Origin: Candidatus Zhuqueibacterota bacterium | GTDB lineage: Bacteria > Zhuqueibacterota > Zhuqueibacteria > Thermofontimicrobiales > Thiofontviventaceae | DNA length: 32,588 bases | Assembly (NCBI GenBank): GCA_016926625.1 | Contig: JAFGOE010000123.1 | Location: 1 to 32,588 of the forward strand | Reading direction: 5' to 3' | In this document: in pieces, positions 1 through 8,679 of the stretch | Position numbering within the stretch: position 1 is the stretch's first letter | Layout of the letters: every line of letters starts with the position of its first letter | Position numbers and translations under genes: made by a program | The notes under the pieces: model-generated | The model's input: the letters and a program-made list of their open reading frames with translations, nothing else | The model's database searches: none | What the model was told of the DNA's origin: nothing

Positions 1-13
1 TCTCTGTGGTTAA
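1..13. repeat. End of a dispersed CACAGAG-type repeat (partial)
   Basis: The first 13 bases are the reverse complement of TTAACCACAGAGA. This resembles the TTAACACAGAGA unit that starts the repeat copies near 23502 and 23589. It may be the edge of another copy lying mostly outside the window. With only 13 bases this is a weak call. Confidence 0.25.
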
Positions 14-76
14 AGCATTTATTATTAGATAATTAAGTCCACAAAACATATCAACAAAAAATAGAGGAATAAACCC

Positions 77-1546
77 ATGAATCCAAACAATAAAGATCTT
101 CCCGGTTCCATTTCTCGCCGCACGTTTATCAAAACATCAGCCTTCGCCGGTACCGCCATGCTCCTCTCAGGAAGTCCTCTATTTAAAAAATCGCACGCAT
201 CAACCGAAAAACAGCGTATCGCCATCGTCGGTATGGGTTCACGTTCCCGCATGTATCAGGATGCAGTGCAAATAGAATATAAGGACCATTGTGAGCTGGT
301 CGGACTCTGTGATGTCAATTTGGGACGACTGAAACTGGCACAACAGCGATCACTGAAAAATACGGGTAAAATCGTTCCTATCTTCGATGCCAACGATTTT
401 GATGGCATGATCGCTCAAACCAAACCCGATCGCATCGTCGTCACTACCGTGGATGGATATCACCATCAGTACATCGTCCGTGCCATGAAGCTCGGTTGTG
501 ATGTCATCACAGAGAAACCGATGACGGTCGACTCCGAGAAGTGTCAGGCAATCATCGATGCACAGCAGAGTACGGGTAAAAAATGCACTGTGACGTTCAA
601 TTATCGTTATTCGCCACCAAGGACGCAGGTGAAAGATCTATTGATGACCGGCATTATCGGCGATGTCCTGTCCGTCGATTTTCACTGGATGCTCAACACA
701 TTTCATGGCGCCGATTACTTTCGTCGCTGGCACAGTCAGAAAAAACTCTCCGGCGGACTCATGGTGCACAAGGCCACACACCATTTCGATCTGGTGAATT
801 GGTGGCTATCTGCTATCCCGGTATCGGTTTTTGCCACGGGTAAACGCGAATTCTATACGCCCGAGATGGCTAAACGATTAGGACTGAACAGTCATCACGA
901 ACGCTGTCATACCTGTCCCGAAAAAGACAAGTGCGGATTTGTACTCAGCCTGGCCGACGATGAGAGTTTGAAAGCACTATATCTCGATAACGAACAGTAT
1001 GATGGCTACTATCGAGATCGTTGTGTCTTTCGGCCCGATATCGATATCGAAGATACGATGAACGTTCTCGTTACTTACGATAATAACGTGACCCTATGCT
1101 ATTCCGTCAATGCATTCAACTCCTGGGAGGGATATTATATCGTTTTCAATGGGACTAAAGGGCGACTCGAGCATCGCATCGAGGAAAAAATTTATATCAG
1201 TGGGACCGACACGATACAGGGTGGAATTAAGGATGGAGGAACGTTTACCCGAGTAATCCCTCTCCGCGGATCGGCAGTCGATTATGAGCCATGGTCAGGA
1301 AAGGGTGGTCATGGAGGAGGCGACAAGGTGCTGCTCGATGATCTGTTTTTACCAGAAAAATTGCATGATAACTATATGAGGGCTGCGGATTATCGTGCTG
1401 GTGCCTATTCGATCCTTACCGGCATTGCAGCTAACCGATGTTTTGTGACGGGACAGCCAGTACGTATCGACGAGCTCGTTCATGATTTGAAATATCCGGA
1501 TTACCCTGATATGCCGTCGAGGACTGCACCGCTGCCGATGCCGTAA
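77..1546 (+). CDS. Tat-exported Gfo/Idh/MocA family oxidoreductase
   Basis: A 489-residue NAD(P)-dependent sugar or sugar-acid dehydrogenase of the Gfo/Idh/MocA family. The N-terminus carries a twin-arginine signal (SRRTFIK, residues 13-19, then a hydrophobic stretch), so it is probably exported folded with its cofactor, as known for Zymomonas glucose-fructose oxidoreductase. A Rossmann domain begins near residue 46 (RIAIVGMGSRSRM). The family's EKP motif is at 146-148, with K147 the likely catalytic or cofactor lysine. The C-terminal half is the usual alpha/beta substrate and oligomerisation domain. Unusual is a cysteine cluster C277-x2-C280-x5-C286 plus C316, possibly a metal or disulfide site. 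AGAGGA at 63-68 lies 8 nt before the ATG. TRAP transporter genes follow on the same strand after a 316-bp repeat-filled gap, suggesting a shared sugar-acid substrate. The substrate cannot be read from sequence. Confidence 0.9.
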   Translation: MNPNNKDLPGSISRRTFIKTSAFAGTAMLLSGSPLFKKSHASTEKQRIAIVGMGSRSRMYQDAVQIEYKDHCELVGLCDVNLGRLKLAQQRSLKNTGKIVPIFDANDFDGMIAQTKPDRIVVTTVDGYHHQYIVRAMKLGCDVITEKPMTVDSEKCQAIIDAQQSTGKKCTVTFNYRYSPPRTQVKDLLMTGIIGDVLSVDFHWMLNTFHGADYFRRWHSQKKLSGGLMVHKATHHFDLVNWWLSAIPVSVFATGKREFYTPEMAKRLGLNSHHERCHTCPEKDKCGFVLSLADDESLKALYLDNEQYDGYYRDRCVFRPDIDIEDTMNVLVTYDNNVTLCYSVNAFNSWEGYYIVFNGTKGRLEHRIEEKIYISGTDTIQGGIKDGGTFTRVIPLRGSAVDYEPWSGKGGHGGGDKVLLDDLFLPEKLHDNYMRAADYRAGAYSILTGIAANRCFVTGQPVRIDELVHDLKYPDYPDMPSRTAPLPMP

Positions 1547-1862
1547 CGATTGGGTGTACCTGTGTATGGTGTCGATCTCATTATCATTGCGATCTAGCTG
1601 AGCGGGACAATCGTGCTCCTGTACTGATGCGACAGGGTCAACCTCGGCGCTGGTCGAGGGGGATTGCTTTGCGATTCCTAAAAGCGGAATCGCTCGCGAT
1701 GACAGGTGAGATGATGTCACTGGCACGCGAAACGCTGTTATGGCGATCCCATTGCGATCTGGCTGAGCTCGCAATGACAGGTAAGATGATGAAATTGAAA
1801 GAAGCCATAATGGGCACTTTAAGAAAAATTATTAGATATAATCCACAAATGGAGAATCATTA
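1547..1862. repeat. Intergenic dispersed repeat (ATTGCGA/TCGCAAT family)
   Basis: No convincing gene lies here. Two related 25-bp units, 1692-1716 and 1767-1791, share GCTCGC(G/A)ATGACAGGT followed by (G/A)AGATGATG. Another pair begins CATTGCGATCT near 1579 and at 1750. The segment 1750-1777 is an imperfect inverted repeat (ATTGCGA near one end, TCGCAAT near the other). The core matches the CATTGCGAGG/GCAATGACA element at 12602-12748, so this looks like a tandem, decayed copy of one dispersed family. A short open frame across it (1627-1863) is composed of repeat sequence. Confidence 0.6.
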
Positions 1863-2831
1863 ATGAAAAAAGTACTGTTATTAGCAATCATAGCGTTAAC
1901 TCTTCTTTATTGTCAATCCGAGAGCAAAGTGACTGTCATCAAACTAGCTCATGCACTCGATCCGAGTCATTCCGTACACAAAGCCATGGTCTATATGGCT
2001 GAGCGAGTCAAGGAGAAGTCGGGCGGAAAGATGCGCGTGGATATTTATTCCAGCGGACAACTGGGCCAGGAGCGTGATCTGATCGAATTGCTTCAAATCG
2101 GAAGTCTGGGTATGACCAAGGTATCCACGGCTCCGTTGGAGGCATTCGTCCCTGAGATTCAAATTTTCGGCATACCCTATGTCTTTCGAGATGACCAGCA
2201 TCGCTGGAACGTATTGAATAGCGAAATCGGTAAAAATTTATTACTGGCCGGAGAAAAATACTTCCTCCGGGGAATGTGCTATTACGACGCCGGCAGTCGC
2301 AGTTTCTACACCAAGGATGTCCCGATAAATACTCCATCCGATCTCAACGGACTAAAAATCAGAGTGATGAAAAGTCTGACTTCATTTGAAATGGTGAAAG
2401 CGTTGGGCGGTTCGGCGACCCCAATTCCATGGGGCGAATTGTATACGGCGCTGCAGCAGGGCGTGGTAGATGGCGCCGAGAATAATCCGCCGAGTTTCTA
2501 CCTCTCCCGCCATTACGAAGTCTGTAAATACTACAGCCTGGATGAACACACCTCCATTCCTGATATTTTGATCATGAGCACGAAGGTGTGGGATAGATTA
2601 TCGCCCATCGAACAACAGTGGCTGCAAGAGGCAGTCGATGAATCGGTCGAATATCAGAAGAAACTATGGAAGGAATCTACCGATGAATCGCTGAGTGCAG
2701 TTGAGGAAGCCGGGGTGCAAATCCTGAGACCGGACAAGCAGCCGTTCCAGGATGCTGTTCAGCAAGTGCATGACTCGTACAAGGGTACCCCCATTTATGA
2801 TTTAATTCAGGAAATTCAAACCATTCAATAA
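1863..2831 (+). CDS. dctP: TRAP transporter solute-binding protein, DctP family
   Basis: A 322-residue extracytoplasmic binding subunit of a tripartite ATP-independent periplasmic transporter. It captures an organic acid, often a C4-dicarboxylate or hexuronate, and delivers it to the DctQM membrane complex. The N-terminus is a lipoprotein-like signal ending LTLLYC (C17); tyrosine at -1 of the lipobox is unusual. The mature part shows DctP features: KLAHALDPSH near the start, SSGQLGQERDLIE around 59-71, and LKIRVM with R167 in the position of the conserved arginine that salt-bridges substrate carboxylate. PWGELYTALQQGVVDGAEN also fits the family, and length is normal. GGAG at 1851-1854 lies 8 nt before the ATG. 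dctQ starts 13 bp downstream, so the three TRAP genes form one operon. The upstream dehydrogenase suggests a sugar-acid ligand; that is inference. Confidence 0.92.
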   Translation: MKKVLLLAIIALTLLYCQSESKVTVIKLAHALDPSHSVHKAMVYMAERVKEKSGGKMRVDIYSSGQLGQERDLIELLQIGSLGMTKVSTAPLEAFVPEIQIFGIPYVFRDDQHRWNVLNSEIGKNLLLAGEKYFLRGMCYYDAGSRSFYTKDVPINTPSDLNGLKIRVMKSLTSFEMVKALGGSATPIPWGELYTALQQGVVDGAENNPPSFYLSRHYEVCKYYSLDEHTSIPDILIMSTKVWDRLSPIEQQWLQEAVDESVEYQKKLWKESTDESLSAVEEAGVQILRPDKQPFQDAVQQVHDSYKGTPIYDLIQEIQTIQ

Positions 2832-2844
2832 TAAAGGAAATCTC

Positions 2845-3357
2845 ATGCGAAAATTTACCACTAGAATCAGCAAATTCCTTGGCATCGTCTTGATGATTTT
2901 AATGGCTGCCATGGTGCTGGACGTGACCTGGCAGGTGTTTACACGCTTCATCATGAATAGGCCAAGTTCTTTTACCGAGGAGCTGGCCGGTTTCCTGCTG
3001 ATCTGGATCGGTCTGCTAGGTGCCAGCTACGCATATTATTCACGGGCGCATCTGGGCATCGATGTACTGACGTACAAATTGGTGGGACGCAAGAAACAAA
3101 TCGTTGAGATCCTGGTCAATTCGATTGTGCTGTTATTTGCGTTATTTGTGATGATCATAGGCGGATCGAATTTGGTCAATATGATTTTTACTCTCAAACA
3201 AATTTCGCCCGCCCTGGGAATCGAAATGGGTTATATCTATCTCGTTATCCCTATTGCCGGGGCATTTATTATCTATTACGCAATCTATTTTATTGTGGAA
3301 ACATTGCGAAGCAAACCTGAAGACACGGCTGAGCATAAGATCGTTGTTGTGGAATAA
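2845..3357 (+). CDS. dctQ: TRAP transporter small permease, DctQ family
   Basis: A 170-residue small membrane subunit of the TRAP transporter. Four hydrophobic segments are visible, at about residues 10-32, 45-65, 85-107 and 125-150, the usual DctQ topology. The WQVFTRFIMNRPSSFTEELAGFLLIWIGLLGASYAYYSRAHLGIDVL region contains the family hallmarks: an N(R)PxxWTEE-like stretch (here RPSSFTEE) and the R-x-HLGID segment. It bridges the binding protein and the large subunit. AAAGGAAA lies just upstream of the ATG. It sits 13 bp after dctP and 93 bp before the preferred dctM start. Confidence 0.92.
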   Translation: MRKFTTRISKFLGIVLMILMAAMVLDVTWQVFTRFIMNRPSSFTEELAGFLLIWIGLLGASYAYYSRAHLGIDVLTYKLVGRKKQIVEILVNSIVLLFALFVMIIGGSNLVNMIFTLKQISPALGIEMGYIYLVIPIAGAFIIYYAIYFIVETLRSKPEDTAEHKIVVVE

Positions 3358-3450
3358 TCGGTTTCAATCGGTTATCAGATACGGGAAGCTAATGGTGTTT
3401 GCTTTTCATTGCAGAGTTGTATCGTGTATGAAAAAAATGGAGTTGATCCT

Positions 3451-4746
3451 ATGGAATTGTCAGTTATAGTATTAGTCGTAAGTTTTGTAATCCTGTTGGC
3501 GATCAATGTGCCTATCGCCTTCGGCATCGGTATCGCGACGATCTTAACGATGCTCTTTACCATCGCCCCTATGCCGGCCGTGGCCACCGTGGCTCAGCGC
3601 ATGGCCTCGGGGATAAATAGCTTTGTGTTGTTGGCTATACCTTTTTTCATCCTTTCCGGACAATTGATGGGGAAAGGAGGCATCGCACGGCGCCTGATCG
3701 ATTTTGCAAAGTCCATTGTAGGAATGCTGCCGGGCGGATTAGCCTATGTGAATATCATGGCCTGTATGTTTTTCGGCGCGATCTCCGGCTCGGCCGCCGC
3801 AGCGACGTCCGCTATCGGCGGATTCATGGTCCCGATCATGAACAAAGAAGGGTATGATAAAAATTTTAATACGGCGGTGACAGTCAGTGGTTCGACGACC
3901 GGACTCTTGATTCCGCCATCGAACGTGTTGATCGTCTATTCGCTGGCGAGCGGGGGAGTCTCGATCGCAGCACTGTTTATTGCCGGATATTTGCCGGGAA
4001 TTTTAATGGGATTGGGCTTGATTGTCGTGGCCGCGATAATCTCATCGATTAAAAAGTATCCGGTCGGGGAAAGAGTCAAATTCTGGGATGGGATCAAACG
4101 ATTTCTGGATGCAATCCCCAGTTTACTACTGATCGTTGTCGTTATCGGAGGCATCATTGCTGGTTATTTTACCGCAACCGAGGCCAGTGCCGTCGCTGTG
4201 ATTTATTCATTGATCCTGTCGGTGTTCATCTACCGTGAGGTGAAAATCAAAGAGCTGCCGCAGATACTCCTGAAGACCGTGGAGACCAATGCGATCGTCA
4301 TGCTGCTCATCGGGACGTCCTCGGCTATGTCCTGGATGCTGTCGTATGAGAATATTCCTCAGAACATAACCGCTTACCTAATCGCTTTGACCAGCAGCAA
4401 AATAGTGATCCTGCTGATCATCAATATTATCCTATTAATCGTCGGGACGTTCATGGATATGACGCCTGCAGTACTCATTTTTACGCCTATTTTCCTCCCG
4501 GTCGTCATGCAGCTCGGTATGACACCGCTGCATTTCGGCATCATGATGGTGATGAATTTGTGCATCGGCCTCTGCACCCCGCCTGTAGGTTCTGTTCTTT
4601 TCCTCGGGTGCGGCATAGGGAACACCAACATCGCCGGTGTATCGCGAGCGCTGGTCCCCTTTTACGCAGCGATGGTGGCGGTTTTGATGCTTATCACCTA
4701 CATCCCCTGGATCACCCTCGTCCTCCCCCGGGTGTTTGGGTATTGA
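3451..4746 (+). CDS. dctM: TRAP transporter large permease, DctM family
   Basis: A 431-residue integral membrane subunit that forms the transport channel and couples uptake to a sodium or proton gradient. About twelve hydrophobic segments cover the whole protein. Family signatures include PFFILSGQLMGKGGIARRLIDFA, GGLAYVNIMACMFFGAISGSAAA and the late LCTPPVGSVLF loop. The open frame extends upstream to a TTG at 3409, but ATG 3451 is preferred: GGAG at 3439-3442 is 8 nt upstream, and the protein then begins MELSVIVLVVSF, like other DctM proteins. It closes the TRAP operon. The REP-rich region begins 11 bp after its stop. Confidence 0.92.
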   Translation: MELSVIVLVVSFVILLAINVPIAFGIGIATILTMLFTIAPMPAVATVAQRMASGINSFVLLAIPFFILSGQLMGKGGIARRLIDFAKSIVGMLPGGLAYVNIMACMFFGAISGSAAAATSAIGGFMVPIMNKEGYDKNFNTAVTVSGSTTGLLIPPSNVLIVYSLASGGVSIAALFIAGYLPGILMGLGLIVVAAIISSIKKYPVGERVKFWDGIKRFLDAIPSLLLIVVVIGGIIAGYFTATEASAVAVIYSLILSVFIYREVKIKELPQILLKTVETNAIVMLLIGTSSAMSWMLSYENIPQNITAYLIALTSSKIVILLIINIILLIVGTFMDMTPAVLIFTPIFLPVVMQLGMTPLHFGIMMVMNLCIGLCTPPVGSVLFLGCGIGNTNIAGVSRALVPFYAAMVAVLMLITYIPWITLVLPRVFGY

Positions 4747-4756
4747 TATGCGAGAC

Positions 4757-4920
4757 GTAGTAACGACTTTAGTCGTTATGGGGGGAGGAGGGTAGTAACG
4801 ATTTTAATCGTTCGGGGGTGGGGGTAGTGACGATTTTAATCGTTTATGGGGAGGAGAGGTCTGGCAAGAGGTTGATGTCACTCCTCCCACCACCCCGGAA
4901 CGACTGAAGTCGTTACTACC
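4757..4920. repeat. REP cluster upstream of the RAYT gene
   Basis: Three GTAG-headed palindromes stand in a row: 4757 (GTAG + TAACGACTTTAGTCGTTA), 4792 (core AACGATTTTAATCGTT) and 4824 (GTAG + TGACGATTTTAATCG). Each is followed by a G-rich run. The third pairs with an inverted hairpin ending CTACC at 4920, giving a 97-bp BIME-like element (4824-4920) with a G-rich/C-rich inner stem. Compensatory changes keep the hairpins paired: C to T on one arm is matched by G to A on the other. A GTAG tetranucleotide at the foot of a hairpin is the known recognition layout for RAYT transposases. Confidence 0.9.
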
Positions 4921-4971
4921 ATTAACGACTAACGTGTCACTGCTTTGGAAAAACAAATTACGGATCACCCA

Positions 4972-5574
4972 ATGTACGAATACCGAAAAATGTCAGAAGC
5001 TGAACGGAAGGAGATAATCGACTATCGAGAAGCTCGTGGCTATCCTCTTCATGCTCCCCCTCATCCTTATCGGGGATTTGGGTATTATTTAATCACTGCT
5101 GCAAATTATGAACATCAGCCAATTATGAATTCATCCAAAAGAAGGACAGAATTTGAAGTTACATTTTTAAAGACATTGTGTTCAGAAGATATCGAAATCC
5201 TTGGTTGGATTATCTTACCTAATCATTACCATTGCCTTTTAAAATTAACGGATTTGAACATCTTATCAAAAAAAATAAAGTTATTGCATGGATCAACATC
5301 TCATGATTGGAATAAAGAAGATGGATTACAGGGTAAAAGAAAAATATGGTATAAATTTAGTGATCGTTATTTACGAACGGAGAGTCAATACTATGCTGCC
5401 CTTAATTATATCCATTTTAATCCTGTGAAACATCATTACTGCAAGAGGGCTGCCGACTGGATGTGGTCGAGTCTAAATTTGTATTTACAAGATCTTGGTA
5501 GAGAATGGGTTTTAGAAAAATGGAAAAAATATACTCCGCGAGATAATTTTGGGATTGGTTGGGATGAAATGTGA
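4972..5574 (+). CDS. REP-associated tyrosine transposase (RAYT, Y1/HUH family)
   Basis: A 200-residue single-strand DNA nuclease of the IS200-like Y1 family (transposase_17/RAYT). These proteins cut next to REP hairpins and are thought to spread them. The HUH motif is HYH (H85, H87) in LPNHYHCLL. The likely nucleophile is Y146 in NYIHFNPVKH, a typical RAYT context. The N-terminal MYEYRKMSEAERKEI and HAPPHPYRGFGYYLITAANYEH resemble one RAYT subgroup. The frame extends to a TTG at 4945, but ATG 4972 gives the usual N-terminus; no clear ribosome site supports either. GTAG-headed REPs stand immediately on both sides, as expected for a resident RAYT. Local base use is more AT-rich than in neighbours, hinting at a different history. 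It appears intact. Confidence 0.88.
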   Translation: MYEYRKMSEAERKEIIDYREARGYPLHAPPHPYRGFGYYLITAANYEHQPIMNSSKRRTEFEVTFLKTLCSEDIEILGWIILPNHYHCLLKLTDLNILSKKIKLLHGSTSHDWNKEDGLQGKRKIWYKFSDRYLRTESQYYAALNYIHFNPVKHHYCKRAADWMWSSLNLYLQDLGREWVLEKWKKYTPRDNFGIGWDEM

Positions 5575-5584
5575 TGTTATATTG

Positions 5585-5897
5585 CAGTAATGAATTTAGT
5601 CGTTTGGGAGGGTAGTGACGATTTTAATCGTTCATTGTAGTAACGACTTTAGTCGTTAGGGGGGAGGAGAGGTTTGGCAAGAGGTTGATGTTGCTCCCCC
5701 CGCCACCCCGGAACGACTGAAGTCGTTACTACCACTGCTACTAAAGTCGTCACTAAGAAAGGTAGTAACGACTTTAGTCGTTAGGGGGGAGGAGAGGTTT
5801 GGCAAGAAGTTGATGTCATACCCCCTGCCATCCCGGAACGACTAAAGTCGTCACTACCATGAACGACTAAAGTCGTTACTACGGTCGTTACTACGAT
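5585..5897. repeat. REP/BIME array downstream of the RAYT gene
   Basis: This fills almost the whole gap to the GH9 gene. It contains a decayed head at 5585-5605, a solo head at 5612-5632 and two complete 97-bp elements at 5637-5733 and 5762-5858. Each complete element is a GTAG-headed TAACGACTTTAGTCGTTA hairpin, a G-rich stretch, a conserved spacer containing TTTGGCAAGA, a C-rich stretch and an inverted hairpin ending in CTACC. A partial inverted unit lies between them (5736-5755). A further inverted hairpin (5861-5882) and a tail fragment (5883-5894) follow. Both 97-bp elements match the one upstream of the transposase. No gene is present. Confidence 0.92.
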
Positions 5898-5924
5898 GAT
5901 AATAATAAAAAGTGAGGGATCGAT

Positions 5925-8567
5925 ATGGAAAGAGATCGTACCAGGTACTACAAAATTTGGCGCTTTGTAATTATGCTCATTACATTGATGGGTTCGGTTG
6001 TTCGCCTGTATGCCGCAGATGAAACAGGTCTACAACTTAACGAACAGGACTATTTTGAGATGCCGGGGCTTAACGTACTTGTCTATCATAATACATTTTC
6101 TGAAGGCCATCAGGGAGGATTAGAGATCATTCAGCATGAGAATCGCGTCGCCACAAACGGCGAAATTCGCCTGAATCCGACACCCGGGCAATGGCAGCCT
6201 ACGGCGAAATTAGGAACAGGAGTGCAGAAGCGGGGCGTCAGTCCTCAGACTCTGGCGCTCGAAAGCCGTAAAGTAGACAGGGAAAATAACGAAATTAGCA
6301 TCCCATGCAGTTTTCCGGATGAGGCCCTGAATCGCAAAGGATTTAATCCGATCATCTATCCCGACCTGCACATCAACTACACCATGCGCGTAAAAGCTGA
6401 AGGCCAGTCGGTTATCGTCACCATCGACTTTGGCGAACCGATCCCTGAAGATTGGGTCGGTCGGATCGGGTTCAATCTGGAACTCTTCCCTGGCAACTTG
6501 TACGGGAAACACTATTATATGGATGGAAAGTCCGGTATCTTTCCTCGACAGGCAGAGGGTGAGGCGTATCTTAATCAGGACGGTGAGGCCGAAGCTTCGC
6601 CATTAGCCGAAGGCCAGACGTTGATTGTAGCGCCGGAATGTGATCTGTTCCGCATGAAAATCGAAAGTTACGGCAGCAGACTCACGTTGCTGGATGGCAG
6701 TCTGAAGCATAACAACGGCTGGTTCGTCGTTCGATCACTCGTCCCCAGCGGTGCCACCCAAAACGCAATCCGCTGGAAAATTTCACCCCATGTGATTCCC
6801 GATTTCAAATATGAACCGGTCGTGCATCTCTCACAGGTGGGGTATCACCCCACTCAAAAAAAGATCGCCTATATCGAATTGGACAAACGGGAGACGGACA
6901 TTCAGATGGCAACACTTTATAAGGTGTACCCGTCAGGAGAACTTCAGACGGTCATGCAACGTAAACCTGAACTCTGGGGGCGATACCTGCGCTATCAATA
7001 CGCCCTGTTTGATTTTTCTGCTGTCGAAGAGCCCGGTGTTTACCTGGTAAACTATGGAAAATTTACCAGCAACTCATTCCAGATTGATCCCGACGTCTAC
7101 AAACAGCATGTGTGGCAGCCTACACTGGATTATTTTTTACCCATGCAGATGTGCCACATGCGCGTCAATCAAAAATATCGCGTCTGGCATGGCTGCTGTC
7201 ACATGGACGATGCACTGATGATGCCCCTTAATATCAAACATTTTGATGGCTATAATAATGAAGGAATGACGTCGACACTAACGTCGTTCAAACCGCTGGA
7301 GCATGTCCCGGGTCTGAATATCGGTGGCTGGCATGATGCGGGTGATTATGATCTGCGCGTGGAATCGCAGGCGCAAGCCGTGATCATGCTGGGACTCGCA
7401 TACGAAGAGTTTGGGATCACATGGGATAACACCTTTGTCGATCAGCAGAATCATCATGTGGAACTGCATCAACCCGATGGTAAGCCCGATCTGCTGCAAC
7501 AGGTGGAACATGGCGTGCTGACCATTCTTGCAGGCTATCGTCAATTTGGCCGTCTGTACCGCGGCATTATCTGCCCCTCGTTGCGACAATATGTGATGCT
7601 GGGCGATGGCTCGACCATGACAGACGGCAAGGTGTTTAGCAACGAAGAAGAAAAGGCCAAAGCAGCTTATCTCGATGAAATGTGGTATAAAAAAGTCGCC
7701 AACCGCTATTCCCGGGTGTTCGACCCGGAGATGAATCTCCATGAAATAGAGGCTTATATTCCTGAACTGGACGATCGCCTGGTGTTTACGGATGAGCGCG
7801 CCAGTTTTCAGCTTATCGGAGCCACCAGCCTGGCTGTCGCCGCACGCGTATTGAGAGGTTACAACGATTCTCTGGCTGAAGAATGTCTGCGCACTGCTGA
7901 GCAATTGTGGCAAGCCAATAAGGACAAAGATATGGGCGATCTGAACAGGAGCGCAGGTGCAAAGGTGAACACCCTGTGCGAATTGATTATCGCAACGAAT
8001 GCGGATGTTTATAAACAAGAATTGTGCAATATGAAAGATGATATTACCAAGAATTTTCGTTTTACTGGTCCCTCGGTCGGCCGTGTGCTACCGCTGCTAG
8101 ACTGTGACGATTTTAAACAAGCAGTGAGGGACGCTGCAAAAGCATATCAACCGGAATTGGAAAAGATGATGAGCGAGACGCCGTTCGGATGTCCATTACG
8201 AACCCCGGAATACATCGGGTTTAACCAATATTACCTCTGCAAGGCGTGGCCCGATATCTTTACTCCGGATCATTTGTACGCTGTCGTTAATTACTTGCTA
8301 GGCTGCCGCCCGGGTAGCACCACAAACAGCCTGGTCTCCGGCGTCGGGGCAAACTCGCCGGTTATCGCGTATGGCACGAATCGCGCCGACTGGAGCTATA
8401 TCCCGGGAGGAACATTCTGGAGCGCCGTCAATCTGGTGCGTCCCGATTTCCCGGAAGATAAAGTATGGCCATATCTCTGGCAGGAGCGTGAGTACATTAT
8501 CGGCGGGGCTTGCACCTATTTGTTCATTGCACTCGCTACTGACCATCTGTTGACTGATTCGAACTGA
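5925..8567 (+). CDS. Secreted glycoside hydrolase family 9 protein
   Basis: An 880-residue exported GH9 enzyme, an inverting beta-glycosidase of the cellulase-E type. A signal peptide runs to about residue 31 (RLYA-A). Residues 32-290 form a beta-rich N-terminal region I do not recognise. An Ig-like CelD_N domain follows at about 295-385, starting VVHLSQVGYHPTQKK. The (alpha/alpha)6 catalytic domain fills the rest. GGWHDAGDYD carries the GH9 Asp pair D471 and D474 (catalytic base region). The C-terminal EREYIIGGA aligns with the NExAIxWNA motif and gives E856 as probable acid. The usual HHR-type substrate loop after YLLGCRPG is not obvious, so specificity may differ from endoglucanases. GAGGG at 5914-5918 precedes the ATG by 6 nt. 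REP hairpins end about 30 bp upstream. GH43 follows after 112 bp, suggesting joint action on plant polysaccharide. Confidence 0.87.
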   Translation: MERDRTRYYKIWRFVIMLITLMGSVVRLYAADETGLQLNEQDYFEMPGLNVLVYHNTFSEGHQGGLEIIQHENRVATNGEIRLNPTPGQWQPTAKLGTGVQKRGVSPQTLALESRKVDRENNEISIPCSFPDEALNRKGFNPIIYPDLHINYTMRVKAEGQSVIVTIDFGEPIPEDWVGRIGFNLELFPGNLYGKHYYMDGKSGIFPRQAEGEAYLNQDGEAEASPLAEGQTLIVAPECDLFRMKIESYGSRLTLLDGSLKHNNGWFVVRSLVPSGATQNAIRWKISPHVIPDFKYEPVVHLSQVGYHPTQKKIAYIELDKRETDIQMATLYKVYPSGELQTVMQRKPELWGRYLRYQYALFDFSAVEEPGVYLVNYGKFTSNSFQIDPDVYKQHVWQPTLDYFLPMQMCHMRVNQKYRVWHGCCHMDDALMMPLNIKHFDGYNNEGMTSTLTSFKPLEHVPGLNIGGWHDAGDYDLRVESQAQAVIMLGLAYEEFGITWDNTFVDQQNHHVELHQPDGKPDLLQQVEHGVLTILAGYRQFGRLYRGIICPSLRQYVMLGDGSTMTDGKVFSNEEEKAKAAYLDEMWYKKVANRYSRVFDPEMNLHEIEAYIPELDDRLVFTDERASFQLIGATSLAVAARVLRGYNDSLAEECLRTAEQLWQANKDKDMGDLNRSAGAKVNTLCELIIATNADVYKQELCNMKDDITKNFRFTGPSVGRVLPLLDCDDFKQAVRDAAKAYQPELEKMMSETPFGCPLRTPEYIGFNQYYLCKAWPDIFTPDHLYAVVNYLLGCRPGSTTNSLVSGVGANSPVIAYGTNRADWSYIPGGTFWSAVNLVRPDFPEDKVWPYLWQEREYIIGGACTYLFIALATDHLLTDSN

Positions 8568-8679
8568 TACGGTTGAAATGATTTATATGAGTCATATCGA
8601 CACACAAAAGAAGCTGCTGCTGTTGAAAAGCTCTGATTTAATAAATCTATAAAGGTAATTTCTAAGAGGATTTTTAATC

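Noticed and set aside
1627-1863. 78-codon open frame before dctP
   Set aside because: It is made of dispersed repeat units and overlaps the dctP start; no recognisable protein pattern.
3409-3450. TTG start extending dctM upstream
   Set aside because: ATG 3451 has GGAG at proper spacing and gives the usual DctM N-terminus.
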